DNA of 64,000 nucleotides from Lewinellaceae bacterium (GCA_020636075.1 JACJYO010000012.1:62001-126000); one strand, 5' to 3'; shown: positions 1 through 9,248, counted from the first letter of the stretch. The notes: generated by a model from the letters alone, not told the origin. Program-made: numbers and translations.

Positions 1-2
1 CG

Positions 3-824
3 CCTGTGCCCGGTACGCTGGAGTATGTTTATCAACCAAACCTAAACGAAAATTTTATCGGTTATAAAGTGGGCGACGTGAATGGGAATGCAGTTGCCAA
101 TGCGCAAGCACCGGCAGAGGAGCGGTCAACCACCTCGCTCCGGCTTCCCGATCCGATGCTGCTCCCGGGACAAACAGCACAAATCCCACTCTATTTTAGT
201 GAATCAGCCGAATTACTCGGCCTGCAATTTGCCCTCGAATTTGACCCTTTGGCGTTGGAAATTTCCGGGCTGGAACTCAGTGAGCGGCTGACTCGAAGTC
301 AGCCGCTCACTACCGGCTTCACTGAAGGCCGGTTTTTCGCCCAACCTCAACCTGGCCTGCTCACTTTCAGCTGGGACGACGCAAATACCACTACCCTGTC
401 CGCCGGCGAACCGTTTTTGTTTTTAGAAATAAAAGCCCGGCAACCGCTCCAACTCAGCCAGGCTTTTCACCTGAAATCCGAACGTTTGCACCCTGAACTG
501 TACACCGCCGACGGGACCATCCACTCCATGGCGCTCGATTTTTTGGCTGCGCCAAAAATTGAACAAACGCGCATTTTTCCGGCTGCGCCAAACCCGGTAA
601 GTGGGCCGGTATCCATTCCGGTTGCCCTGGCTGAGCCCACCAACCTGATGCTTGAGGTTTTTGATTTAAACGGGCGGCAATTGCACCGGCAGGAGGTTTT
701 CCTGGGCACTGGTTTGCATCGGATAGAAATTCCTGTCGAGGTATTGGCCGGTAATCGCGGGGTATTGCCCTACCGCGTGATGGCAGGCAATCTTCTTAGC
801 AGCGGAAAAATCGTGCGGCTTTAA
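3..824 (+). CDS. Secreted cohesin-like protein with T9SS type A sorting domain (5' partial)
   Basis: The frame is open to the window edge, so the true start lies upstream; the GTG at 6 is only the first in-frame start visible. Counting from that GTG, residues about 17-30 (GYKVGDVNGNAVANA) resemble the dockerin-like segment that often precedes these domains. About 50-165 look like a cohesin/immunoglobulin-type fold. About 190-272 are a typical T9SS C-terminal sorting domain (NPVSGPVSIPV, then VFDLNGRQL), ending close to the stop. By family knowledge the protein is exported by Sec and then by T9SS to the cell surface. A perfect 31-nt palindrome lies in frame inside the cohesin region (280-310). 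The overall function is unknown. Confidence 0.75.
   Translation, partial: PVPGTLEYVYQPNLNENFIGYKVGDVNGNAVANAQAPAEERSTTSLRLPDPMLLPGQTAQIPLYFSESAELLGLQFALEFDPLALEISGLELSERLTRSQPLTTGFTEGRFFAQPQPGLLTFSWDDANTTTLSAGEPFLFLEIKARQPLQLSQAFHLKSERLHPELYTADGTIHSMALDFLAAPKIEQTRIFPAAPNPVSGPVSIPVALAEPTNLMLEVFDLNGRQLHRQEVFLGTGLHRIEIPVEVLAGNRGVLPYRVMAGNLLSSGKIVRL
280..310. repeat. Perfect hairpin with GACT-CGA-AGTC centre, inside a CDS
   Basis: A 14-bp perfect stem with a 3-nt CGA loop (GTGAGCGGCTGACT and its complement). It lies in frame in the first CDS and encodes SERLTRSQPLT between two strands of the cohesin-like domain. It has the same layout, and nearly the same sequence, as the hairpin at 18632-18662 beside hypB. 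Confidence 0.85.
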
Positions 825-833
825 TTTTGTTTT

Positions 834-922
834 CCCAGCCATGAATGGCTGGGCTAAGAAGGCTGCTCCCATTCCTTACAAACGTTTTTCTCAGCCCAGG
901 CCTTAAGGCCTGGGCTGAGAAA
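834..922. repeat. Two 'CCCAGCC/CAGCCCAGG' palindromes after the first CDS
   Basis: Starts 9 nt after the stop at 824. The first unit is a 9-bp stem with a 2-nt loop at 834-853. The second is a perfect 36-nt palindrome at 887-922 centred on GGCCTTAAGGCC. The same CTCAGCCCAG word recurs at 40297-40360 after another gene. The rest of the gap to 1105 shows no gene. Confidence 0.8.
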
Positions 923-1105
923 TGAAGCCCCCGGGAACTTTTAAAGCCGCAACCCGGTTTTGCCCCCAGTAAACCAATTCCCATCATGCGCTTTCCCAGG
1001 CAACATACGATATTCAGTTGGGGCGTCTGTCCCAGTTGACCCCATGCGTGCTGTACGCGCGCTGCATTTTTAATTTCAAGTTTTAAGTAAAAAAACTGTT
1101 CAATC

Positions 1106-2356
1106 ATGACCAATCGCACGGCACGTCTCCGTCGCGAACAGGAGGCGTATGCACTGGAATGCCTGCGTAAAGAGGCTTTCCGAAAATCCAAACACCAACA
1201 GCGGCTGCGGCGCTCCGCACACCGCTTGCAACCTGCCCTGGAGCAACAATTGTCCATTCAGGAGGCGGAGCAAAGCCGGGTACTGCGCAGTTTGTTGCGC
1301 CGCAAATCCACGCGTGAAACCTTTGGCAGCAATCATGGGTTCTTCCTGGCGGTATTGCACTGCCTGGGCAGCGGTCAGCACTGGCGCGATCTGAATAGCT
1401 GGCATGCACCGCGCAGCCGCCGGCCTGCCCGGGTGTTCGACAGCCTGGCCCGGCATGTGTTCATCAAGTTCCCGCTACCACCGGCATTGTACCGCGCCGT
1501 GTTGAAATCAACTGCCGGGGAGGGTGATGTAAATTACCCGGTGATCAACTGGTTTTTACATGTGGCAGCCGGCGACAACCTGAGCCGGGCGCCCGGGTTG
1601 CCCTTTGAATTCACTAAAAAGGCAGCGCATTTTCTCGAACAAGCGCCTGAGGAGCTCGGCATCACCAAAGCCATGCGCTGGGCACAAGTCCGCGCTATGG
1701 GCGGAGGCCCGGAGCTTGCACTGGCTTTTTCGCATGCGCTGGACCAGTCGTTCGGCGATTTTGAAGCGGAATGGTCGGCAGTCATTCGATTTGTCGTGCG
1801 GTACTGGAAAGACGACCATGCCGAACGGGTACCACGCATTGTGGACTTTGTGCGGCATCAACGGCTCGAACCGTTGACGATTGAACTCAGCGATGTCAAA
1901 CAAACAGTGGAACCGCTCTATCCCGGCTTCGATATCCGTCAGGCTTCCGAGCAATCGTTGCTGCATCGCATGCAAACCTGGGAGGCACATGTTAAAGCAG
2001 CTGCGCAGGCTGTTCGCGAGGCTCCATTTCCAAGAATGGGTTTGGAAGACTGCTATCAAATCCACACGGCGTATGGACCTGTGCGCATCCAACGGTTGAA
2101 AAACATTATGGCATTGCTTAAAGAAGGCAAACTCATGCGTCACTGTGTAGGCGGATACGGAGTCCAATGCCGCGACGGTTATTCCAGTATTTGGAGTATC
2201 CAAATGGAAAACGAGCGCCGCCGGCTGGCCACGATTCAACTCGGACGGAACAAACAAGTCCTGCAATTCCGCGGCAAAGCCAATAGCCAGCCTGGCCCGG
2301 AGGCAAAAGCGGCAGTTTCCGTTTGGATGAGGATGCCGGATGTGCAGCGCCTGTAG
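1106..2356 (+). CDS. PcfJ-domain protein
   Basis: A 416-residue protein of unknown function. The N-terminus (1-90) is very rich in Arg, Gln and Leu and is probably helical or coiled. Residues about 310-405 match the PcfJ domain: a LKEGKLMRHCVGGYG segment with the invariant His-Cys-Val-Gly, then a Gly and a Ser-rich strand, ATIQLGRNKQVLQFRGKAN, and a final helix. PcfJ was named from the conjugative plasmid pCF10, but chromosomal copies are common in Bacteroidota. No conjugation, relaxase or phage genes lie nearby, so context gives no role. The TAG stop is also the first three bases of a hairpin repeat. Confidence 0.7.
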   Translation: MTNRTARLRREQEAYALECLRKEAFRKSKHQQRLRRSAHRLQPALEQQLSIQEAEQSRVLRSLLRRKSTRETFGSNHGFFLAVLHCLGSGQHWRDLNSWHAPRSRRPARVFDSLARHVFIKFPLPPALYRAVLKSTAGEGDVNYPVINWFLHVAAGDNLSRAPGLPFEFTKKAAHFLEQAPEELGITKAMRWAQVRAMGGGPELALAFSHALDQSFGDFEAEWSAVIRFVVRYWKDDHAERVPRIVDFVRHQRLEPLTIELSDVKQTVEPLYPGFDIRQASEQSLLHRMQTWEAHVKAAAQAVREAPFPRMGLEDCYQIHTAYGPVRIQRLKNIMALLKEGKLMRHCVGGYGVQCRDGYSSIWSIQMENERRRLATIQLGRNKQVLQFRGKANSQPGPEAKAAVSVWMRMPDVQRL

Positions 2357-2462
2357 TAGGGCGACCCTCGCGGTCGCCCTACTAGGGTTTGGCGACCGCA
2401 AATCAGGGCGACCGTAAATCAGGGCGACCACAAATCAGGGCGACCGCAAGGGTCGCCCCTAC
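2354..2462. repeat. GGCGACC repeat block: hairpin plus 16-nt tandem units
   Basis: A hairpin at 2354-2384 (13-bp stem, loop CTCGC) starts on the stop codon of the PcfJ gene. It is followed by three 16-nt tandem units of form GGCGACCGCAAATCAG (2391-2406, 2407-2422, 2423-2438) and a partial unit running into GGTCGCCCC. The rest of the 2357-2710 gap holds a second block of the same family at 2604-2667 and no gene. Confidence 0.85.
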
Positions 2463-2603
2463 AAGATTGAGGTTGATGAGACCAAGTTGCTGAGGCGAAA
2501 TCAAAATCCCGTTATTTATTCAAGTGCAGGTTTTCTCAAAAGGGGATTTCCCCATGCCCCAAATTGACCAACAAACGGCGTCCTCTCTCAATTCCGCGAT
2601 GCC

Positions 2604-2667
2604 GTAGGGGCGATCCTTGCGGTCGCCCTACCCTCGCGGTCACCCTACCCTTGCGGTCGCCCCTACG
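2604..2667. repeat. Second GGTCGCCC repeat block
   Basis: Three inverted or direct copies of the CGGTCGCCC word (GTAGGGGCGAT ... GGTCGCCCTAC, then two further copies) just upstream of the S41 protease gene. It is the same family as 2354-2462, about 140 nt away, so the two blocks bracket a short unique stretch. Confidence 0.8.
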
Positions 2668-2710
2668 ACGGTACAACGTGTTTGTGTATTTTGCCGCAAA
2701 TTTCTAAGCT

Positions 2711-5700
2711 ATGCGACACCTCTTCCTTTCCCTTTGCCTGCTGCTAAGCAGCACTATCCTGTTTTCCCAAAAAAACGAAATCGTATTCGCCACCAACCCC
2801 TGCCTGACGCCCGATGGCCGAACGGTTGTTTTCAGCCTGGAAGGCGACCTTTGGAAAGTACCCGCAACCGGTGGCCCGGCTACGCGCCTGACCGCCATGC
2901 AAGGCGATGAGCTTTACCCGCGGGTATCGCCCGACGGACGTTGGATTGCCTTCACGGGTGCACAATACGGCAGCCAGGATGTTTATGTCATGCCGGCCGA
3001 TGGTGGTGAAATCCGCCAGTTAACGTTTCATGAGGCTTTCGATCACGTGGATAGTTGGTCATGGGATTCACGCTTTGTGTATTTCACCTCCAACCGATAC
3101 AACCGGCAATCGGGCTATAAGGTGGCCGTCGAAGGGGGCACACCGATCCGTTTGTTTGGCAACTATTTCAACACGGTACACACGATTGTAGAGCATCCGA
3201 ATACCGGAGAAGTATTTTTTAACGAAACCTGGGAAAGCAAATTTGCCGCCAACCGCAAGCGCTACAAGGGCCCATATAACCCGGATATCCAGTCGTACAA
3301 TCCCCGAACCGGCGAGTTCAAGGTGTATACCGATTGGGAGGGCAAAGACATGTGGTACAGCATCGACCGCCAGGGCAAAATCTATTTTGCCTCCGACAAA
3401 GCCAACGGTGAGTACAATTTGTGTGAATTGCGGCGCGGCAAAACAGTAGAGCTCACCAAATTTTCTACTTCAATAAAAAATCCGCAGGTAAGTGCCAACG
3501 GTGAAAAAGTGGTTTTTGAAAAAGACTACCAACTCTGGCTCTACGATGTTGCCTCTGGAAAAAGTTCAAAACTGCAAGCCCAGTTTTTTGACAACGGTAC
3601 ACTCGAACGCGAACAGGATTTCCAGGTCAAAGGCGAAGTCGAGCGTTTTGATGTGTCGCCCGACGGTAAAAAACTGGCCATGGTGAGCCGGGGGCGCCTA
3701 TTCGCTGCTGATGTGAAAGGGAAATTTGTGACAGAACTTCCGACCAATTCGCGCGGACGCGTGCTGGAAGTCCGTTGGCTGGCCGACAACAAAATGCTGT
3801 TGTACAATATGACCAATACCAATGGCTACACCAACTGGTACACCATTGCCGCCGATGGCTCGGAAGCCGAAACCCAACGCACGAATGCGCAACGCAACGA
3901 GCGGGATATGGTACTCAACGCCGAACGAACCAAAGGCGTATACCTCAGCGGACGTGACGAAGTGCGGCTCATCGACCTCGATTCTTCGTTCACAACAACC
4001 CTGGTGGCGAAGGATGAAATTTGGGGCTTTCAGAACCCGGACCCCGGCTTTTCACCCGACGGGGCCTATGTGTATTATTGTGTTCGGCGCAATTTCGAGC
4101 AGGACATCGTAGTCTATCACCTCGCCACTAAAACCGCCACCAACCTGACCAATAGCGGGGTATCTGAAACTGCGCCGTTCTGGTCACCCGACGGTCGTTG
4201 GATGTATTTTATCGCCGACCGGATTCGGCCGGGTTACCCCTATGGTCTGGGCAATGCCAAACTATATCGCATGCCGTTGGAGAAGTATGATGAGCCTTTC
4301 AAAAGTGAAAAGTATTCGGCGCTGTTTGCTGCACCCGACACGACGAAAGGCAAAGAGGCTAAAAAGGATTCAGTGAAAATCACTACCCCGGAAACTATTG
4401 ATGCGGCAGCGATCCGTGAATTGATCGAACAAGTAGGCCCGGATTTCGGTACGCAAACGGGTGTTTACGTTACCCAAAAAGAAGACAAGACCACGGTGCT
4501 GTTTACATCCAACCACGGCGAAGGAGACTTTAATTTATGGAAAATCACGTACGAGCCGTTTGAAAAACCCAAGACAGAAAAAATCGAAGGCGCCAAAACA
4601 GCTGATCTGCAAGTGGTTGAAGTCAAGGACAAACTGTACGCCTGTTTCGGCGGAAACCTGTACACCGTGAATCTGGATGGGAAAAAGGTGGAAAAAATTG
4701 ATATCGACCAAAAGTTCCGAAAAAATCTCGCCGATGAGTTCAACCAGATGTTTTATGAAACCTGGGCCAACCTGGAGGAGAATTTTTACAATGAAGATTT
4801 TCACCAGACCGATTGGCCCGGCATGAAAGCGCGCTACGCCGAATTTTTACCCCAACTCCGCACCCGCGACCAGCTGCGCATACTCATGAACGATATGCTT
4901 GGCGAGTTGAACTCGTCGCACATGGGCTTCCGTTCGACCGGGTCGGAGGAGCAGGTTTTTTACAAAACACAAACCGCTGAAACAGGTATTCTTTTTAAAA
5001 ATGAATCGCCTTACGAGGTCGACTATGTAGTAAAAAATAGCGCTGCCGACAAAAAAACAATCGATGTCCGTTCTGGCGATGTGTTGGTAGCAGTCAATGG
5101 TCAACCGGTTGATCCGGCGGAAAACCGGTCGCGGTATTTCACTTTGCCATCGTTGGATGTGGAAATGGCCCTCCGCTTTCGGCGCAACACCTCTGAATTT
5201 GACGTCATGGTGCACCCGCAACGCTCCGGCGCACTCAACTCCCTGCTCTACGACGAATGGATCGAAAACAACCAGCGCATCGTGGATGAAAAGGGTAACA
5301 AACGCATTGCCTACGCCTATATGCGCAATATGGGCTCGGGTGAACTGGAGAAGTTTTTCATCGACATGAATACGGAGGCCTACGCGCGGCAGGGGCTGAT
5401 CCTCGACCTGCGCTACAATACCGGCGGCAATGTGCACGACGATGTTTTGCGTTTTCTGAGCCAACGGCCTTATCTCAAATGGAAATACCGCGAAGGGGCT
5501 TTCACGGTACAGTCCAACTTTACCCCGGCGGCCTACCCGATTGTGTTGCTCATCAATGAGCAATCGCTGAGCGACGCCGAGATGACAGCAGCGGGCTTTA
5601 AACAGTTGGGGCTGGGCAAAATTATCGGTACCGAAACCTACCGCTGGATCATTTTCACTTCCGGGAAAAGTCTGGTCGACGGTTCCTTTTACCGGCTACC

Positions 5701-5851
5701 CTCCTGGGGTTGCTACACACTCGATGGAAAGAATCTGGAAAAAGAAGGCGTGACACCCGACATCGAAGTAAAAACCACGTTCAAAGACCGGCTCGAAGGG
5801 AGGGACCCGCAGCTGGAGCGTGCGATTGAGGAGGTAAAACGGGGGATGTAG
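2711..5851 (+). CDS. Tricorn-like S41 protease with N-terminal beta-propeller
   Basis: A 1046-residue protein with a Sec signal peptide (MRHLFLSLCLLLSSTILFSQ). Residues about 25-560 carry repeated PD40/WD40-like blades (CLTPDGRTVVFS, RVSPDGRWIAFTG, FWSPDGRWMYFIA). About 680-770 hold the N-terminal part of the S41 core, about 770-860 a PDZ domain (VRSGDVLVAVNGQPV), and about 880-1035 the S41 catalytic domain. The likely catalytic Ser is in NEQSLSDAEM. The architecture matches tricorn core proteases, but the signal peptide points to periplasmic or exported peptide degradation. The gene stands alone, and its stop codon is followed within 5 nt by an inverted repeat shared with convergent atpG. 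Confidence 0.9.
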   Translation: MRHLFLSLCLLLSSTILFSQKNEIVFATNPCLTPDGRTVVFSLEGDLWKVPATGGPATRLTAMQGDELYPRVSPDGRWIAFTGAQYGSQDVYVMPADGGEIRQLTFHEAFDHVDSWSWDSRFVYFTSNRYNRQSGYKVAVEGGTPIRLFGNYFNTVHTIVEHPNTGEVFFNETWESKFAANRKRYKGPYNPDIQSYNPRTGEFKVYTDWEGKDMWYSIDRQGKIYFASDKANGEYNLCELRRGKTVELTKFSTSIKNPQVSANGEKVVFEKDYQLWLYDVASGKSSKLQAQFFDNGTLEREQDFQVKGEVERFDVSPDGKKLAMVSRGRLFAADVKGKFVTELPTNSRGRVLEVRWLADNKMLLYNMTNTNGYTNWYTIAADGSEAETQRTNAQRNERDMVLNAERTKGVYLSGRDEVRLIDLDSSFTTTLVAKDEIWGFQNPDPGFSPDGAYVYYCVRRNFEQDIVVYHLATKTATNLTNSGVSETAPFWSPDGRWMYFIADRIRPGYPYGLGNAKLYRMPLEKYDEPFKSEKYSALFAAPDTTKGKEAKKDSVKITTPETIDAAAIRELIEQVGPDFGTQTGVYVTQKEDKTTVLFTSNHGEGDFNLWKITYEPFEKPKTEKIEGAKTADLQVVEVKDKLYACFGGNLYTVNLDGKKVEKIDIDQKFRKNLADEFNQMFYETWANLEENFYNEDFHQTDWPGMKARYAEFLPQLRTRDQLRILMNDMLGELNSSHMGFRSTGSEEQVFYKTQTAETGILFKNESPYEVDYVVKNSAADKKTIDVRSGDVLVAVNGQPVDPAENRSRYFTLPSLDVEMALRFRRNTSEFDVMVHPQRSGALNSLLYDEWIENNQRIVDEKGNKRIAYAYMRNMGSGELEKFFIDMNTEAYARQGLILDLRYNTGGNVHDDVLRFLSQRPYLKWKYREGAFTVQSNFTPAAYPIVLLINEQSLSDAEMTAAGFKQLGLGKIIGTETYRWIIFTSGKSLVDGSFYRLPSWGCYTLDGKNLEKEGVTPDIEVKTTFKDRLEGRDPQLERAIEEVKRGM

Positions 5852-5855
5852 GATA

Positions 5856-5950
5856 ATTGGGATATTGGGATATTAGAATGGCCCGGTGCACAAGAAACAC
5901 ACCGGGCCATTCTAATATCCCAATATCCTAATATCTTAATATCTCAATAT
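5856..5950. repeat. Inverted AATATCCC repeat between convergent genes
   Basis: Arms of 33 nt at 5856-5888 and 5900-5932 match at 32 positions. The inner part is GC-rich (GGCCCGGTG), so the transcript would fold into a strong hairpin in either direction. Further ATATC(T/C)(T/C)AAT units run on to 5950, the stop codon of atpG. The element fills the space between the two stop codons and may act as a bidirectional terminator. The same CAATATCCTAATATC words occur inside hypF (13838-13874) and before pdxJ. Confidence 0.85.
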
Positions 5951-6843
5951 TACGCCCCTTCCAGTGCCGCCGCTCCGCCAACTATCTCACCCAATTCGGT
6001 GGTGATTGCCTCCTGACGGGCTTTGTTATAGTTAATCCGCAGATTTTTGAGCAGTTCCTCTGCGTTATCGGTGGCACTATCCATTGCAGTCATCCGGGCG
6101 CCATGTTCACTGGCGTGTGTATCGAGCAGTGTTTTGTGAAACTGGAGTTTCAGAATACTTGGTACCAGCGATTCCAACAACTCCTGCTTGTCGGGTTCGA
6201 AAATATAATCGGCCCGCATTTTCGAACTGCTGTTACTTTCCAGTTTGGCTACCGGCAGCCATTGTTCTACTGTTGGGAACTGCATGGCGGCATTTTTGAA
6301 CCTGCCGTACACAATATCGATGGCGTCGTATGTTCCGCTTGAAAAAGCATCCATCAGACTTTGGGCAACTTCGCTGGTCAGTTCATATTCAAGGTTGCTA
6401 AACAGGGCGATGTGCTCGGTGATGTACGTCAGGTCCTTAAAACGGCGTCGGAAGTAGTCATTCCCTTTTTTACCGATAAACAAAACAGAAACATTGCCTT
6501 CGGCGCGCTGCTGCGCATACTTCGAATCGATATGTGCCAGCGCTTCCTTGTTGATATTGGTGTTGAAGGCGCCGCAAAGGCCACGGTTGGAGGTTACGAC
6601 CACAACCAGCACTTTTTTGGCCGGGCGCGCCTTACCGAACTTGGTCGAAGCATCGTTGCCAAGGTTCGACAGGATATTCGACAACATGCGGTTGAGCCGG
6701 TCGGAATAAGGGCGCATTTGCACGATAGCGGCCTGCGCTTTGCGCAATTTGGCCGCGGAAACCATTTTCATGGCCTTCGTGATCTGCTGCGTCGAGATAA
6801 CCGACTTGATGCGTTCGCGTACTTCTTTTAAACCACCTGCCAT
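5950..6843 (-). CDS. atpG: ATP synthase F1 gamma subunit
   Basis: 297 residues, normal for the gamma subunit, the central rotor stalk of F1Fo ATP synthase. The N-terminal helix (LKEVRERIKSVISTQQITKAMKMVSAAKLRKAQ) and the C-terminal helix (ARMTAMDSATDNAEELLKNL) are the conserved coiled-coil ends of the family. It is the last gene of the operon, after atpA. Its TAA stop overlaps the inverted repeat shared with the protease gene. Confidence 0.97.
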   Translation of the reverse strand: MAGGLKEVRERIKSVISTQQITKAMKMVSAAKLRKAQAAIVQMRPYSDRLNRMLSNILSNLGNDASTKFGKARPAKKVLVVVVTSNRGLCGAFNTNINKEALAHIDSKYAQQRAEGNVSVLFIGKKGNDYFRRRFKDLTYITEHIALFSNLEYELTSEVAQSLMDAFSSGTYDAIDIVYGRFKNAAMQFPTVEQWLPVAKLESNSSSKMRADYIFEPDKQELLESLVPSILKLQFHKTLLDTHASEHGARMTAMDSATDNAEELLKNLRINYNKARQEAITTELGEIVGGAAALEGA

Positions 6844-6950
6844 ATCGTAACGCCAAGCGCTGCTTGGCGGAGTTTATGATGAATTAGGTTTGTCAATTTT
6901 ATAAACAAAGGATCTCCGGCGCGCATTTTCAGCGCACCGGAGGTGCGCTG

Positions 6951-8534
6951 TTACTTATACTGCCCGGTCAGACCGACAGCCAGTTCTTTCACTTTTGCCA
7001 GGCTGGCCTCTTCAAGTTTGCCTTTGCGGAATTCTTCCAGAATTTCGGGCAATTGCTGCTCCATTTTCATCAGGAAGAGTTCTTCAAATTCGCCAACTTT
7101 ATCGAGCGGCACGTCGCGCAGCAGGTTGTTGGTGCCGAGGTAAATGATCGCTACCTGCTTTTCCACCGATACCGGGCTATACTGCGCCTGCTTCAAGATT
7201 TCCACGTTGCGGGCGCCTTTCGACAACACGGCCTGCGTAGCAGCATCCAGATCGGAACCGAATTTGGCAAAAGCCTCCAGTTCACGGTATTGTGCCTGGT
7301 CGAGTTTGAGCGTACCGGCGATTTTCTTCATCGACTTGATCTGGGCGTTACCACCTACCCGGCTTACGGAGATACCTACGTTGATCGCGGGACGTACACC
7401 GGCGTTGAACAAGTTGGATTCGAGGAAGATCTGCCCGTCGGTGATAGAAATCACGTTGGTCGGGATATACGCAGATACGTCACCGGCCTGGGTTTCGATG
7501 ATCGGCAATGCCGTCAGCGAACCGCCACCTTTGACCATACCGGCAGCAACGAGGCTGGGCGGCAGGTCATTCATATTGCGGGCTACCTTTTCGTCACCAA
7601 TAACTTTAGCAGCGCGCTCGAGCAAACGGCTGTGGAGGTAGAATACGTCACCAGGATAAGCCTCGCGGCCCGGTGGGCGACGCAGCAACAGAGATACCTC
7701 GCGGTATGCTACAGCCTGCTTGGAAAGATCATCGTAAATGATCAGTGCCGGACGGCCGGTATCGCGGAAAAACTCCCCGATGGCAGCACCCGCGAACGGT
7801 GCGTAGAACTGCAGCGGCGCCGGGTCGGAAGCGGAAGCGGAAACGATCACCGTGTAAGCCATGGCGCCGTACTCTTCCAGGGTGCGGGCTACCTGCGCTA
7901 CCGTAGAGGCTTTCTGGCCACAGGCAACATAGATGCAGAAAACAGGCTCGCCGCGATCGTAAAATTCTTTTTGATTGATAATGGTATCGATGGCGATAGC
8001 CGACTTACCGGTCTGGCGGTCGCCAATGATCAGTTCCCGCTGGCCACGGCCGATGGGGATCATGGAGTCGATAGCCTTGATACCGGTTTGCAAGGGTTCA
8101 CTTACCGGCTGGCGGTAAATTACACCCGGCGCTTTGCGCTCCAGCGGCATTTCGTATTTCTTGCCGCCGATCGGGCCTTTACCGTCGATGGGTTCGCCAA
8201 GCGTGTTTACCACACGACCAACAAACTCCTCGCCTACCTGAATAGAGGCGATAAGGCCGGTGCGCTTCACGATGGAGCCTTCCCGAATACCGTCGGAGCT
8301 CCCCATGAGTACCACACCTACGTTGTCTTCTTCGAGGTTAAGTACGATGGCGCGGGTACCATTTTCAAATTCAACGAGTTCGCCAGACTGCGCATGGTTA
8401 AGGCCATACACACGGGCGATACCGTCACCGACCTGAAGCACCGAACCAACCTCTTCCAGGTTTGTGTCGGCGCCGAAGCCGGACAATTGCTGTTTTAATA
8501 TTGCCGAGATTTCTTCCGGTCTGACGTCTGCCAT
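6951..8534 (-). CDS. atpA: ATP synthase F1 alpha subunit
   Basis: 527 residues, full length. It has the beta-barrel N-domain, the P-loop GDRQTGKSAIA in the nucleotide-binding domain, the alpha-subunit signature around PAINVGISVSRVGG, and the C-terminal helical domain. It forms the non-catalytic nucleotide sites of the F1 hexamer. The operon order is atpB-E-F-H-A-G. The catalytic beta and epsilon genes are not in this window, which is usual in Bacteroidota, where atpD-atpC lie elsewhere. The gap to atpH holds an inverted repeat (8561-8664). Confidence 0.98.
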   Translation of the reverse strand: MADVRPEEISAILKQQLSGFGADTNLEEVGSVLQVGDGIARVYGLNHAQSGELVEFENGTRAIVLNLEEDNVGVVLMGSSDGIREGSIVKRTGLIASIQVGEEFVGRVVNTLGEPIDGKGPIGGKKYEMPLERKAPGVIYRQPVSEPLQTGIKAIDSMIPIGRGQRELIIGDRQTGKSAIAIDTIINQKEFYDRGEPVFCIYVACGQKASTVAQVARTLEEYGAMAYTVIVSASASDPAPLQFYAPFAGAAIGEFFRDTGRPALIIYDDLSKQAVAYREVSLLLRRPPGREAYPGDVFYLHSRLLERAAKVIGDEKVARNMNDLPPSLVAAGMVKGGGSLTALPIIETQAGDVSAYIPTNVISITDGQIFLESNLFNAGVRPAINVGISVSRVGGNAQIKSMKKIAGTLKLDQAQYRELEAFAKFGSDLDAATQAVLSKGARNVEILKQAQYSPVSVEKQVAIIYLGTNNLLRDVPLDKVGEFEELFLMKMEQQLPEILEEFRKGKLEEASLAKVKELAVGLTGQYK

Positions 8535-8560
8535 ATCTTATTGAATAATTGAGTTGAACG

Positions 8561-8664
8561 TTAGATGGTTTCTGGTTAGAGGGTTACTGGTTAGAGGGTT
8601 ACTGGTTTTGATCATTACCGGGAAGGTGAAAAACCTTCTAACTTTCTAACCAGAAACCATCTAA
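8561..8664. repeat. GGTTTCTGGTTAGA inverted repeat with GGTGAA loop
   Basis: Perfect 20-nt arms at 8561-8580 and 8645-8664 flank direct copies of GGTTAGAGGGTTACT. The loop contains CCGGGAAGGTGAA (8618-8630) followed by AACCTTCTAAC. The closest relative is at 36352-36437. It sits between atpH (5 nt after its stop) and atpA. Confidence 0.85.
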
Positions 8665-8669
8665 CCTCA

Positions 8670-9230
8670 TTAAAATTCTCTGATATATTGATTTTTCAAA
8701 AAGTCATTTTTCAGTTCAGCCAGTTTGTTGGCCGCGCTGGCATCGTAGCGCTGGTTGTCGAACTCGAGCACAAAGCCACCGATCAGTTTGGGGTCCACCT
8801 TCACTTCCAGATCCAGGTTTTCAGTCGTAGCACCACTGGCCAGCAGTTTTTTCCGCAGGTCGGCTAAAACAGTGTCACCAAGCGGGGCTGCACTGGTCAC
8901 CCGGACCGTGGTGATCTTTTTCAGCATTTTATACTGATTGCCAAATTCTGTTGCAATTTCCGGCACATACATTTCACGTCCTTTGGTCACCAGAAGGTTC
9001 AGGTAGGCCATCGTGAGCGTATCCATTTTGTCGCCAAAAAGGGCTTTGAGCACGGCCATTTTTTTATCGGCATGCACGATCGGGCTTTTCAGCAGCAGGT
9101 ACAAATCGCGATTCTGCGTAGCCGCCTTAAGCGTATTAATATCGTTGTACACCGGCTCGAGCTTGTTCTGGTCAATGGCCAGTTCAAGCAGCGATTTTGC
9201 GTAGCGGGTTGCAATTCGGGTAACGGACAT
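8670..9230 (-). CDS. atpH: ATP synthase F1 delta subunit
   Basis: 186 residues, the size of the delta/OSCP family, which links F1 to the peripheral stalk. It opens with the typical VTRIATRYAKSLLELA and has the C-terminal signature LIGGFVLEFDNQRYDASAANKLAELK. It lies between atpF and atpA in the expected order. Confidence 0.96.
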   Translation of the reverse strand: MSVTRIATRYAKSLLELAIDQNKLEPVYNDINTLKAATQNRDLYLLLKSPIVHADKKMAVLKALFGDKMDTLTMAYLNLLVTKGREMYVPEIATEFGNQYKMLKKITTVRVTSAAPLGDTVLADLRKKLLASGATTENLDLEVKVDPKLIGGFVLEFDNQRYDASAANKLAELKNDFLKNQYIREF

Positions 9231-9248
9231 TCCCTGTATAATTTTGGG

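Noticed and set aside
2391..2449. Possible CRISPR array
   Set aside because: Units are contiguous 16-nt tandem copies with no spacers, and no cas genes are present.
2681..2692. Promoter TTTG...TATTTTG before the S41 protease gene
   Set aside because: The -7 box lacks one T of the consensus and the spacing to TTTG is wrong.
7053..8498. 481-residue open frame on the plus strand
   Set aside because: Exact antisense shadow of atpA; its translation resembles no protein family and the minus-strand product is certain.
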